Assembly (NCBI GenBank): GCA_012034575.1
Contig: JAAUPF010000025.1
Location: 1 to 51,728, forward strand
Origin: Richelia sp. CSU_2_1
GTDB lineage: Bacteria > Cyanobacteriota > Cyanobacteriia > Cyanobacteriales > Microcoleaceae
Direction of reading: 5' to 3'
Length of the DNA: 51,728 bases
A program made the position numbers and the translations under genes. Shown in pieces: positions 26,315 to 34,901 of this stretch. The stretch's first letter is position 1. Each line of letters opens with the position of its first letter. Below the pieces are notes generated by a model. It had not been told where the DNA came from, made no database searches, and was given only the letters and a program-made list of their open reading frames with translations.

Positions 26315-27028
26315 ATGCAGCTACCGCAAGCAACACTGGTTTTGAGTCTGCCCAAGCAGGCTCAACGCTTAGTTGAAAAACAAGTCATCGCAGTTTGCAC
26401 AAAACTAGGGGAGATTCGAGGTAAAAGCATGGCCGAACTATCGAAAGAAGAAATGCGCGAGCGCTTGGGAAATATCGACCAGATCCGCGACATCATTTTT
26501 GGGGCGCAACTGAGAGAATACGACAATCGTTTCGATAAAATAGATGCCGATTTGTCGATGTTGCAGCAAGATATGCAAGTTCGCATCGAACAAGTGAAAA
26601 CAGTTCTTTCTACAGAAATGCGGGCAGCTATTGACTCTTTTGAAAAAAAGGTTAAATCGATTACTTTAAACACCCAAGAAGAAACCGCCGACTTGCGGCA
26701 GCAAATAGATCGCATTAACAGAAAATTTTCCAGCAGCATCGAAGCTCTCGATGAGGCGATCGACAGTCAAACAAGTTCCCTGCGCGACGACCTCTCTAAA
26801 ACTAGAGAACAACTCTCCGAAGAAACTCGAACTTTGAAAACACAGGTTTTTGAAGAACTCGACCGCCGCTTTTCTATGCTCAGAGATGTGAAAGTCTCCA
26901 GAGATGACATGGCAGAAATTTTGTTTGAACTCGGTATGAGGCTCAAAGGAACTGAATTTGTGCCCGAACTCAAAGGAGCTGCTGACAATAAAATCAATTC
27001 TGACTATTTGTTACCAGAACGCCACTGA
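26315..27028 (+). CDS. Coiled-coil protein, first gene of OmpA/GTPase cluster
   Basis: A 237-residue soluble protein. After a short N-terminus, residues about 35-60 have SKEEMRERLGNIDQIRDIIFG. Then comes a long predicted coiled coil (about 60-205) rich in E, K, Q and R with heptad leucines/isoleucines. The end has RDDMAEILFELGMRLKGTEF and a polar tail. No enzyme motif is seen. It sits 16 bp before the next gene and begins a compact same-strand run with OmpA-type, GTPase, kinase and cyclase genes, so a scaffold or adaptor role is likely. The ATG at 26315 could be replaced by the internal Met of MAELSKEEM at 26429. Family not recognised. Confidence 0.65.
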   Translation: MQLPQATLVLSLPKQAQRLVEKQVIAVCTKLGEIRGKSMAELSKEEMRERLGNIDQIRDIIFGAQLREYDNRFDKIDADLSMLQQDMQVRIEQVKTVLSTEMRAAIDSFEKKVKSITLNTQEETADLRQQIDRINRKFSSSIEALDEAIDSQTSSLRDDLSKTREQLSEETRTLKTQVFEELDRRFSMLRDVKVSRDDMAEILFELGMRLKGTEFVPELKGAADNKINSDYLLPERH

Positions 27029-27044
27029 TCGCGGATGATAACGC

Positions 27045-29036
27045 ATGGCTTTACCGAAAGAAAATCCGCCAATTGACGATCGACTTGAAAATCGATCTGA
27101 GGGTTTTGTTTCCAGTCCTGACGAGTCTGCTGCTCCCGAAGCAGCATCTCAGCTCGAACCTTTGCTGAATTTGTTGGCCGAACTCAATTTAGTTAGCGGG
27201 CGAAATCCGCAAACAGGAGCGCCCGCAACAGACAATAACGATGTAAAAGTTCAAGCTGAGCCGCTCGGCGGGTCCAACGATCGCTCTGCCATTTCTGAGG
27301 AAGCGGAACTCAATATATTTGGCAAGCAAAACCGACCGAAGATCGATGTCAAAACGGATAATAACGATGCCAAAGTTCAACTTGAAATCGGCGAGTTGAA
27401 GGATTTATCTACTATTTCCGAAACAGCGGCAGTACCGTCAATACCCGATCGGTCCGATCCCCCAACTGCTGTTAATTCGAGCGATTTAGAAGATTCTGAG
27501 GCTCTTGAGACTGCGACTTTACCCTCAAGAACCGACTCAATACCCGATCGCTCCGATCGCCCAACTGCTGTTAATTCGATCGATGCGGCAGTTACCTCCA
27601 TGCCCGAACCGCCCGCTCGCCCGACTGCTCCTAATTATTCCAATACAGATGATAATGTAGATGATACAGAGGCGTTTCTTGACGGATTAAAAAGTCTGCT
27701 GCTGCATACGGAGAAACTCGACCGATCGGAACTGGAAAATCCGAATTTACCAACTCAACAAATTATAGATGTTTCGGCAGTTGAAGCAGCAAATTTATCA
27801 GGAAAATTGCAGCCAGACACCTCGCGATCGAACTCGAAAGAAACGAAAAATTTCCCTCGCGAGACGGCGATCGAAATAACGCCAAACTTGCTAGAAAAAC
27901 CTCAAGCGTCTTCGCCGAAAACAGAAATATTGGGGGAAATCAAACAGGATTTACAAGAAGCCGATAGCGCCGTAGAAGCCCTGCAAAACCTAATTTTCGG
28001 CTCGAAAATATCGGAGATAGAGCAGGTAAAAAATCTGCTGGCAGAAAACGACTTGCCCGGAGTGCGCCACCTGCTGTCAACTATCGACGAAAAATTAGGA
28101 AGATTGGAACACCAAATTTACGATCCTCAGGAATTGATGCACTTAATGCTGCCTTGGATTGCCCAAATTCTCAGCATGAAAATTACCGAGTCCAAGGAAG
28201 AAGTTGTCAATGCGATCGTCCCGATTATTGACGACGTAATTCGGGCGAAAACTCACGAAAACAAACACTCAATGAGTTCCGCGATCGCTGCACTGCTGCC
28301 CGACGCGATTTCCCAACAAATCCAAAATTCTCCGGCCGATATTGCTAAAGCGATCGGTCCGGAAATCGCAATGGCTATTCAAGAACAAATTCGGCTGGAC
28401 CAAGAGGCGATCGCTCAAGCCCTCGCCCCAGAAATGGGCAATGCAATTAAAGCTCAAATCGAACTCGAACGCGACGCGATGGTGGATGCTTTGTATCCAG
28501 TAATTGGTAATACTATTGCTAAATACATGGCAGAAGCTATTAAAAATATCAACGAAAAAGTATCAAACGCCCTCAGCGTCGAAGGAGTTCAGCGCAAAAT
28601 CCGTTCCAAAGTCCAAGGCATCTCCGAAGCTGAATTAATCCTCAAAGAATCAATCCCCTTTACGATCCAAGCAATTTTTCTGATTCACAAAGCATCCGGC
28701 TTAGTAATTTCTGAAATTCAACAAGAAGGAAATTTCAGCCTCGAATCGGAAATGGTAGCGGGAATGCTAACAGCAATTCGCAGCTTTGTTAACGACTGTA
28801 TCGTGCAGCCGGGGGAAACTTCTGAACTCAATCAAATTGAATACGGCGATTCTAAAATTATCCTAGAAGTAGCGGGATATTGTTACCTGGCAGTCATCAG
28901 TAAGGGAGAATCGCCGGAGCAATTCCTCAAAAAATGCGGGAAACAGTTAGCAATCTCATTATCAAACACGGCAAGCCTATCCATCAGTTTGACGGCGATC
29001 CCGACACAATTTCCGATGAAGTACACCAACTTATAG
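27045..29036 (+). CDS. Acidic/helical-repeat protein, N-terminal half of split OmpA protein
   Basis: Residues 1-300 are acidic and disordered, with repeated phrases (TDNNDvKVQ twice, PDRSDxPTAVNS twice). About 305-385 are helical (EIKQDLQEADSAVEALQNLIFG). About 386-502 contain five units of about 23 residues of the type A.AI.PEI..AI..QI....I. A compact alpha/beta domain follows (about 520-630: AIFLIHKASGLVISEI..., ILEVAGYCYLAVISKG). From residue 631 the frame is probably a shadow: at the A6 run 28929-28934 the coding sense passes to the frame used by 28934-29935. With one more A the two would form a single protein of about 960 residues with a membrane span and OmpA domain. Confidence 0.7.
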   Translation: MALPKENPPIDDRLENRSEGFVSSPDESAAPEAASQLEPLLNLLAELNLVSGRNPQTGAPATDNNDVKVQAEPLGGSNDRSAISEEAELNIFGKQNRPKIDVKTDNNDAKVQLEIGELKDLSTISETAAVPSIPDRSDPPTAVNSSDLEDSEALETATLPSRTDSIPDRSDRPTAVNSIDAAVTSMPEPPARPTAPNYSNTDDNVDDTEAFLDGLKSLLLHTEKLDRSELENPNLPTQQIIDVSAVEAANLSGKLQPDTSRSNSKETKNFPRETAIEITPNLLEKPQASSPKTEILGEIKQDLQEADSAVEALQNLIFGSKISEIEQVKNLLAENDLPGVRHLLSTIDEKLGRLEHQIYDPQELMHLMLPWIAQILSMKITESKEEVVNAIVPIIDDVIRAKTHENKHSMSSAIAALLPDAISQQIQNSPADIAKAIGPEIAMAIQEQIRLDQEAIAQALAPEMGNAIKAQIELERDAMVDALYPVIGNTIAKYMAEAIKNINEKVSNALSVEGVQRKIRSKVQGISEAELILKESIPFTIQAIFLIHKASGLVISEIQQEGNFSLESEMVAGMLTAIRSFVNDCIVQPGETSELNQIEYGDSKIILEVAGYCYLAVISKGESPEQFLKKCGKQLAISLSNTASLSISLTAIPTQFPMKYTNL

Positions 29037-29935
29037 CAGCATTATTTAATGCCCAATTCACCAAAGAAAAAAGTAATAAACCTCCATTGCTAATCGCAGG
29101 TCTCAGTTTAGTAGCGTTGAGTTTAATTGCCGTACCCTGGGGAATTCAGCAGTACCGCAGCGGCATCGAACGCCGCCTCGAAGCAAATACCGCAGCAGCT
29201 TTAGGATCGGCTCCAGAATTAGCAGTTTACCGCTTAAACGCCGATGTTAAAGACAATACTCTCACCTTAACCGGAAAATTGCCAAATCAACGATTGCGAA
29301 CCCAAGCAGAAAAAATAGCCACCTCAACCTTACCCAAGTTGAAATTAGATAATAGAATAGTAGCTGTAGATGTGCCGCCAGATCCAGTTTTAGTAGCAGC
29401 GGAAGTGCAGCGGATTACTACTATTTTGAACCAGATCGAGGGCGTGGCAATTTCCAGCCAGTATCGCGATCGCAAAGTTACAGTAGAAGGCACTGTAATC
29501 GTGCCGGCCGACGCGCAGAAAATTGCTCCAGCTTTCCAAAAGATTCCCGGCGTTGAGTCCGTCATCAGCACTGTTAAATTAAATCCGCTGAGGATTGCCA
29601 ACCGCATTTATTTCCAGCAAGGATCGGCAACAGTAAACCCATCGGATCGCGATACTCTTGCCAAAATTCAAAAGTTTTTGCAACAGCACCCTCGGAAACG
29701 TATTAAGATAATTGGTCACAGCGATCGGATCGGCGAGGCTGCTTTCAACCAGCAGTTAGCACTGCGGCGTGCTGAAGCAGTGCGAGATGCCCTCGTGCTC
29801 GCTGGTATCGCCCCGCAGCGGTTGCTAACTACCGGCAGCAAAAATCCTCCCCCCGGCGTAGAACTAGATCAACCTCTACTTTTGAGTAGATGTGTCTTAT
29901 TTGAACCGATTACTCAAAACGAAATCAGCAAGTAA
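28934..29935 (+). CDS. OmpA-family protein with TM and BON-like domains (C-terminal half)
   Basis: Residues 1-45 continue the preceding protein (MRETVSNLIIKHGKPIHQFDGDP). A membrane span lies at about 50-72 (LLIAGLSLVALSLIAVPW). About 85-135 and 138-195 resemble two BON-type domains (DNTLTLTGKLPNQRLR, RKVTVEGTVIVPADAQKI). The C-terminus (about 215-320) is an OmpA/MotB peptidoglycan-binding domain: IYFQQGSATVNPSDRDTL, KIIGHSDRIG, NQQLALRRAEAVRDAL. So the protein should reach from cytoplasm through the inner membrane to peptidoglycan. It overlaps the previous frame by 103 bases, which I interpret as a frameshift in one gene rather than a true overlap. The GTPase gene starts 2 bases after its stop. 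Confidence 0.85.
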   Translation: MRETVSNLIIKHGKPIHQFDGDPDTISDEVHQLIAALFNAQFTKEKSNKPPLLIAGLSLVALSLIAVPWGIQQYRSGIERRLEANTAAALGSAPELAVYRLNADVKDNTLTLTGKLPNQRLRTQAEKIATSTLPKLKLDNRIVAVDVPPDPVLVAAEVQRITTILNQIEGVAISSQYRDRKVTVEGTVIVPADAQKIAPAFQKIPGVESVISTVKLNPLRIANRIYFQQGSATVNPSDRDTLAKIQKFLQQHPRKRIKIIGHSDRIGEAAFNQQLALRRAEAVRDALVLAGIAPQRLLTTGSKNPPPGVELDQPLLLSRCVLFEPITQNEISK

Positions 29936-29937
29936 TT

Positions 29938-30471
29938 ATGTCAGTGATCTCCAAAAAAATGTGCATGGTGGGCGACTTCGGCGTCGGAAAAACTAGCTTG
30001 ATTCGCCGTTTTGTTGATGGGCAATTTAGCGACCAGTACCTTTCAACTGTAGGAGTAAAAATTTCGCGCAAAACTGTAGAATTAGAAAGCATCAAACATC
30101 AGAAAACTGTGACCGCCCAATTACTGATTTGGGACTTAGAAGGTCATACAAAATTTAAAGGAATTGCCCCGACTTACTTGCAAGGTGCGAGCGGAGTTTT
30201 AATAGTTGCCGATGTCAGCCGCCCCGAAACAGTGGAGAGAACGATCGAACACATTCAGTTGTATTCTTCAGTAAATCCTAAAGGTTTCATTATCATTGCT
30301 TTGAACAAAGTGGATTTAATTGATGAAGAGAAACTGGCAGTGCTAACAGAAATAGCCTATTCAGTAGCCGGGGAAAAAGCAATTGCAGTTTACACAACAT
30401 CCGCTAAAACAGGCAAAGACGTTGACGAAATTTTTCACAAACTAGCTTACACAATGGTAGAACAAACATGA
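29938..30471 (+). CDS. Rab/MglA-like small GTPase
   Basis: A 177-residue Ras-superfamily GTPase with the full G-box set: G1 GDFGVGKTS (about 12-20), G2 Thr in LSTVG, G3 WDLEGH (DxxG), G4 NKVD, G5 TSAK. The size and order are Rab-like; it lacks C-terminal cysteines for lipidation. The usual WDTAGQ is WDLEGH, so the catalytic Gln is replaced by His. This suggests slow hydrolysis or need for an activating protein. Bacterial relatives such as MglA control polarity and motility. It lies 2 bases after the OmpA-type gene and overlaps the kinase start by 4 bases (ATGA), so translation is coupled. A plausible role is the switch between the envelope protein and the two signalling enzymes. Confidence 0.9.
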   Translation: MSVISKKMCMVGDFGVGKTSLIRRFVDGQFSDQYLSTVGVKISRKTVELESIKHQKTVTAQLLIWDLEGHTKFKGIAPTYLQGASGVLIVADVSRPETVERTIEHIQLYSSVNPKGFIIIALNKVDLIDEEKLAVLTEIAYSVAGEKAIAVYTTSAKTGKDVDEIFHKLAYTMVEQT

Positions 30472-31706
30472 ACCTTCTTTTCAAAAAAATTCTCGGTCCC
30501 CGGCAAACAGAGTATTTATTAGCAAATCACAGCTTAATAGTTCAAGAAGTCTCTCCGGGAGTGCAGCGGTTTGCCGAGATCCCCAGCGAGGTGCAACCGG
30601 GAATAGATGTGCGCGCACTTTTTCCCGAACTGATTGGCATCGAAAATATCCTCATGTCGATCGTCCTGGGCTCGAAGCCGAGTTTTGAACTCAAAGGTGT
30701 GGCTCGGTTTTCCGAAAGTACGTACCCCTTATATTTTGATATTTTAATTCTTGCCAATGAAGAAGAACACCAGACAAATAAGTTGCTAATTTTATTTGAA
30801 GATGCTACAGAAAGAATGGTGATGAAGCAATCGCTCGTTCAAAAAGCTAACGAAGCTAATTTGCTGTTGAGCGCTTTAACAGCTTCGAGAGATTATGTAG
30901 ATAAAATTTTGCGATCGATGGCCGATGCTTTGCTGGTAACGACAACTTTGGGAACTATTAAAAAAGCAAATAGAGCGGCGCAATTGCTATTTGGATACAG
31001 CGAATTAGAATTGATCGACCTCCCCCTATCCATGATTGTTATAGAAGAAGAACTGCTGTATCAAGCACGCCACCGATATATTTTATCTCACAAAGAATTG
31101 GCCCGCGACTTGGAAGTAGTCTGCACTACTCGCAGCGGGGAAGAAATTTGGGTAGAATTTTCCTGCTCGGCAATTCAGACAGAGTTGCAGGAACTGTACG
31201 ATTTTGTTTATATCGGCAGAAACATCACAGAACGCAAGCAACAAGAAATAGAAATTCGCCGTTCTTTGGCAAAAGAACAGGAACTCAGACAAGTGAAATC
31301 CCGTTTTTTTTCCATGATAGCCCACGAATTCGGCAATCCTTTAAACACAGTATTATTTTCAACTCAAATCCTCAAAGAATACGGCGAAGAAATTACGACA
31401 GCAGAAAAAAAACAATACCTGGAACACGTCAAATCAGCCTCAAAGCACATGGTGCAGCTATTAGATGACTTGCGGTTGCTCAGCAGTGCAGAAGCAGGAC
31501 AACTGCAATTTAATCCTGCACCCCTTGACTTGCCAAAATTTTGCGCCGACTTGGTAGAAGGAGTCAAAATTAGTTACGGGAAAAACCATGCAATTAATTT
31601 TTGGAGTTCGATCGTACAGTCGAACCCGACCCAAAAAATGCCAAACAAACGCAGAAAATGCAAAAATTGCCGGGATTTGATAAAAAATTGCTGCGCCATA
31701 TCTTGA
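30468..31706 (+). CDS. PAS histidine kinase, N-terminal part (frameshifted)
   Basis: The 412-residue frame starts with a module shared with the cyclase at 32074 (FKK.L.P.. EYLL...IVQE...VQRF, FPELIG, LYFDI, LLILFEDATERM). A PAS domain follows (about 145-260) and then HisKA with the phospho-acceptor in MIAHEFGNPLNTV (His at about 285). After about residue 377 the frame is lost (WSSIVQSNPTQKMP... has no sense). The ATPase domain continues in the -1 frame at 31601-32026; one extra T in the T5 run at 31598-31602 would join them. ATGA coupling to the GTPase gene. The real product is probably one kinase of about 520 residues. Confidence 0.85.
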   Translation: MNLLFKKILGPRQTEYLLANHSLIVQEVSPGVQRFAEIPSEVQPGIDVRALFPELIGIENILMSIVLGSKPSFELKGVARFSESTYPLYFDILILANEEEHQTNKLLILFEDATERMVMKQSLVQKANEANLLLSALTASRDYVDKILRSMADALLVTTTLGTIKKANRAAQLLFGYSELELIDLPLSMIVIEEELLYQARHRYILSHKELARDLEVVCTTRSGEEIWVEFSCSAIQTELQELYDFVYIGRNITERKQQEIEIRRSLAKEQELRQVKSRFFSMIAHEFGNPLNTVLFSTQILKEYGEEITTAEKKQYLEHVKSASKHMVQLLDDLRLLSSAEAGQLQFNPAPLDLPKFCADLVEGVKISYGKNHAINFWSSIVQSNPTQKMPNKRRKCKNCRDLIKNCCAIS

Positions 31707-32026
31707 CAAATTTGCTGGCAAATGCTGTAAAATATTCAGAAATTGACAGCAATATTTATTTTGAACTAAGCTGGGATTTAGAAAAAGCTACTTTTCAAAT
31801 TAAAGACGAAGGAATAGGCATTCCAGATAAAGACAGAGGACAACTGTTTGAATCTTATTACCGAGCCGAAAATGTAGGCAAAATACCCGGTACGGGACTG
31901 GGTTTGTCCATCGTTAAGCAGTGTGTAGAATTGCACGGAGGTCAAATCGAGTTTACCAGTGAGTTAGGCGCGGGTACTACTTTTACAGTCACAATTCCTT
32001 GTTATCAAAAACAGCAAAATGATTGA
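31601..32026 (+). CDS. HATPase_c domain, C-terminal part of the same kinase
   Basis: Contains the N box RHILTNLLANAVKYS, G1 box KDEGIGIPD, F box LFESYYR, and G2 box GTGLGLSIVKQCVELHGG: a complete HATPase_c domain. It lacks its own HisKA domain and a plausible start (the TTG at 31601 is inside the preceding gene), so it is the missing end of the kinase at 30468. In the joined reading the order is HisKA-HATPase with normal spacing. Confidence 0.85.
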   Translation: MEFDRTVEPDPKNAKQTQKMQKLPGFDKKLLRHILTNLLANAVKYSEIDSNIYFELSWDLEKATFQIKDEGIGIPDKDRGQLFESYYRAENVGKIPGTGLGLSIVKQCVELHGGQIEFTSELGAGTTFTVTIPCYQKQQND

Positions 32027-32073
32027 GAGCAGTGACAGCGGTCTAGAGGGTTAATTTACTAGGCAAAATCTCC

Positions 32074-34854
32074 ATGAAATCCCCCTTCAAAAAACTATTA
32101 GTTCCCCCGCACTTGGAGTACCTAGCGCTAGATAATCAATTGGTAATTCAAGAAACCTCGCTGCAAGCCCAGCGCTTTGGAGACCCTCCTGCAGAGGTAT
32201 TGCAGGGGAATGACGTTCGCATTCCCTTCCCCGAACTCATTGGAACAGAAGAGGTTTTAATCGATATTTTGGCAGGACGGCTGCCTAATTTTGAATTAAA
32301 AGCGATCGCGCGGACTTTAGAAAATAATTCGTCGCTTTATTTCGATATATATATCGTCGAGTTAAAAGCAGATGAAAGCGATGGCAAATTAATTGTATTT
32401 TTTGAAGACGTAACAGACAGGATGGGCTTGGAACAAACTTTAGTCCAAGCAACTAATGAAATGAATATTTTATTGAGTGCCTTAGCAGCTACTAACACTT
32501 ATGTAGAAAAAATTATTAGCTCAATGGCCGAAGCACTGTTAGTAACAACAGCATCGGGGAAAATTCAAAAAGTCAATCAAGCCGCGATCGATTTATTCGG
32601 CTACAAAGAAGCGGAATTGGTAGGTCAACAAATAGATGCGATCGCTGCTGGGGGCGAATCTTTCCAAGCAATCGGCCAGCAACTTCAATTATCCCAAGCT
32701 AATGCCGAAATAATTTGCAGGGCAAAAACGGGAGAAAAGCTCACAGTTGCTTTTTCCTGCACTGCAATTCCTGTTGACTTTAAAAGCATTTCTGAAGCAA
32801 TTACTGTCAGAGATTTTCTGTATGTCGGTCGCGACATTACAGATGTAGAGCAAGCCCGCAAGCGAAAATTAGTTCAGTACGCGACTACCCACATCCTCTC
32901 CACATCCGAAACAGTTAGCAAAGCCCTAACAGCACTTCTTCCCGTAATTTGCGACAGTTTGGGATGGGATTTTGCCGAACTTTGGATGTCAGAAGCTGGC
33001 GAGAAACTGCTGTCAAAAACCCACAGAAAAATTTCAATTTCCGACCCCAATTTACTTCGATGCGTGGCAAATTGGAACAAACCCTCGATTTCCCTACCAA
33101 AGTTTGCAGAGACTGCCACACAAATAACCTTTGCGCCGGGGGAAGGATTGCCCGGTCGCATTTGGGCTAGTGCTGCTGCTGAGTGGGTTGCAGACGCAGC
33201 AGAAAGCGAGAGTTTTTTGCGCCGAGAAATCGCCTCTGCTGCTGGGTTGCACGGAGTTTTTGGCTTCCCAATTTTAGGCGACTACGATGCAGAAAATTCC
33301 ACGCGATCGGTTTTGGGAGTGATGACTTTTTTGAGTACAGAAGTGCAAGCTTTTGATGAAGAATTGCTCCAAACTGTAACTACGATCGGCAGCCAAATCG
33401 GTCAGTTTATCAAGCGCAAGCAAGCAGAAATAGCCCTGCGGGAAAGTGAAGAACAATTGAGGGACTTATTTGAAAATGCTACCGATTTAATTCAAAGCAT
33501 TGGAGCAGACGGTCATTTTTTATACGTTAATGATGCGTGGCGAAAAACTCTCGGTTACAGCGATGCAGAAATTAATCAACTGACAGTTTTTGACATTGTA
33601 GATCCTAGTAGCCACCCCAAGTCTCTGGAAATATTATATCACGCTTTGGTCAAAAAAACTATTAATGAAAATACAGTTTATCCAGACTCCATTCAAATAA
33701 GTTTTATTACAAAAAGTCGCGAACAAATCTTGTTGGAAGGTAGCATAAGCTGCAAGTTTTCCGAAGGTTCTCTGATAGCAATTCGCGCCATTCTGCGAGA
33801 TATTACCGCCCGCAAACAAGCAGAAGACGCCCTGGCAAAATCCGTATCTCTTTTGCAAGCAACATTTGATTCGACTGCAGATGGAATTTTAGCCACCGAC
33901 AGCACGGGAAAAATAGTTACTTTCAATCGAGAATTTGTAGAAATGTGGGCCATTCCCGAAGAGGTAATGGTGCTGCGAGACGATGAATCAATCCTCTCTT
34001 TTATCCTCGGCCAACTTCAAGATCCCCAAGCATTCCTCGATAAAGTAAAATTGCTTTACGATCGCCCCGAAGATGAAAGTTACGACTTGTTAGAATTTAA
34101 AGACGGGAGGTATTTTGAACGCTATTCCGAACCCCAGAGGCTGGGAGATAAAATTATCGGCAGAGTCTGGAGTTACCGCGACATCACCGAACGCAAGCAA
34201 GCAGAAGATGCCCTGCGGGGAGAACAGGAAAAATCCGAACGCTTGCTGTTAAATATACTGCCTCAAGCAATTGCCGATCGACTCAAGCGCAACGAAACTA
34301 CGATCGCAGAATACTTTCCCGAAGCAACAGTTTTGTTTGCAGATATTGTGGGTTTTACACCTTTGTCGGCGATGATGAATCCGATCGAACTTGTAGAATT
34401 GCTCAACCAAATTTTTTCGGGATTCGATGTCATCTGCGAACGGCACGGACTGGAAAAAATTAAAACCATCGGCGATGCGTATATGGTAGTCGGAGGAATA
34501 CCGCAACCGAGGAGCGATCACGCAGAGGCGATCGCCGATATGGCCCTGGATATGCAAGCAGAAATCGCCCGATTTAATACCGAACATCAAAAATATTTCA
34601 GCATTCGCATCGGCATTCACAGCGGTCCGGTGGTGGCGGGAGTAATTGGCATCAAAAAGTTTATTTATGACTTGTGGGGCGATACCGTAAACATTGCTTC
34701 TCGGATGGAATCTCACGGTATTTCCTGGCAAATTCAAGCCAGCGAAGCTACTTACAATTTATTGCGAGACAAATTCTTATTTGAGGAGCGGGGAAATATC
34801 GAAGTTAAAGGCAGAGGATTCATGAGAACTTATCTGTTGGTGTCTAGGAAATAA
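32074..34854 (+). CDS. PAS/GAF class III adenylate cyclase
   Basis: A 926-residue sensor cyclase: N-terminal module as in the neighbouring kinase (1-130), PAS (about 145-265), GAF (about 270-455), PAS (about 465-590), PAS-like (about 592-720), cyclase domain (about 735-926). The cyclase has FADIVGFT (metal Asp), IKTIGDAYMVVGG and DLWGDTVNIASRMES. The Lys of the first and Asp of the second are the adenine-specifying pair, so cAMP is the expected product rather than cGMP. The soluble protein starts 47 bp after the kinase and completes the cluster. Shared N-terminal modules suggest that both outputs respond to the same partner, perhaps the GTPase or its effectors. Intact frame. Confidence 0.92.
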   Translation: MKSPFKKLLVPPHLEYLALDNQLVIQETSLQAQRFGDPPAEVLQGNDVRIPFPELIGTEEVLIDILAGRLPNFELKAIARTLENNSSLYFDIYIVELKADESDGKLIVFFEDVTDRMGLEQTLVQATNEMNILLSALAATNTYVEKIISSMAEALLVTTASGKIQKVNQAAIDLFGYKEAELVGQQIDAIAAGGESFQAIGQQLQLSQANAEIICRAKTGEKLTVAFSCTAIPVDFKSISEAITVRDFLYVGRDITDVEQARKRKLVQYATTHILSTSETVSKALTALLPVICDSLGWDFAELWMSEAGEKLLSKTHRKISISDPNLLRCVANWNKPSISLPKFAETATQITFAPGEGLPGRIWASAAAEWVADAAESESFLRREIASAAGLHGVFGFPILGDYDAENSTRSVLGVMTFLSTEVQAFDEELLQTVTTIGSQIGQFIKRKQAEIALRESEEQLRDLFENATDLIQSIGADGHFLYVNDAWRKTLGYSDAEINQLTVFDIVDPSSHPKSLEILYHALVKKTINENTVYPDSIQISFITKSREQILLEGSISCKFSEGSLIAIRAILRDITARKQAEDALAKSVSLLQATFDSTADGILATDSTGKIVTFNREFVEMWAIPEEVMVLRDDESILSFILGQLQDPQAFLDKVKLLYDRPEDESYDLLEFKDGRYFERYSEPQRLGDKIIGRVWSYRDITERKQAEDALRGEQEKSERLLLNILPQAIADRLKRNETTIAEYFPEATVLFADIVGFTPLSAMMNPIELVELLNQIFSGFDVICERHGLEKIKTIGDAYMVVGGIPQPRSDHAEAIADMALDMQAEIARFNTEHQKYFSIRIGIHSGPVVAGVIGIKKFIYDLWGDTVNIASRMESHGISWQIQASEATYNLLRDKFLFEERGNIEVKGRGFMRTYLLVSRK

Positions 34855-34901
34855 GATTTAGGCTGCGTTATAATCTATTTAAAAGGCTCAGTGTAACGAA
34901 A

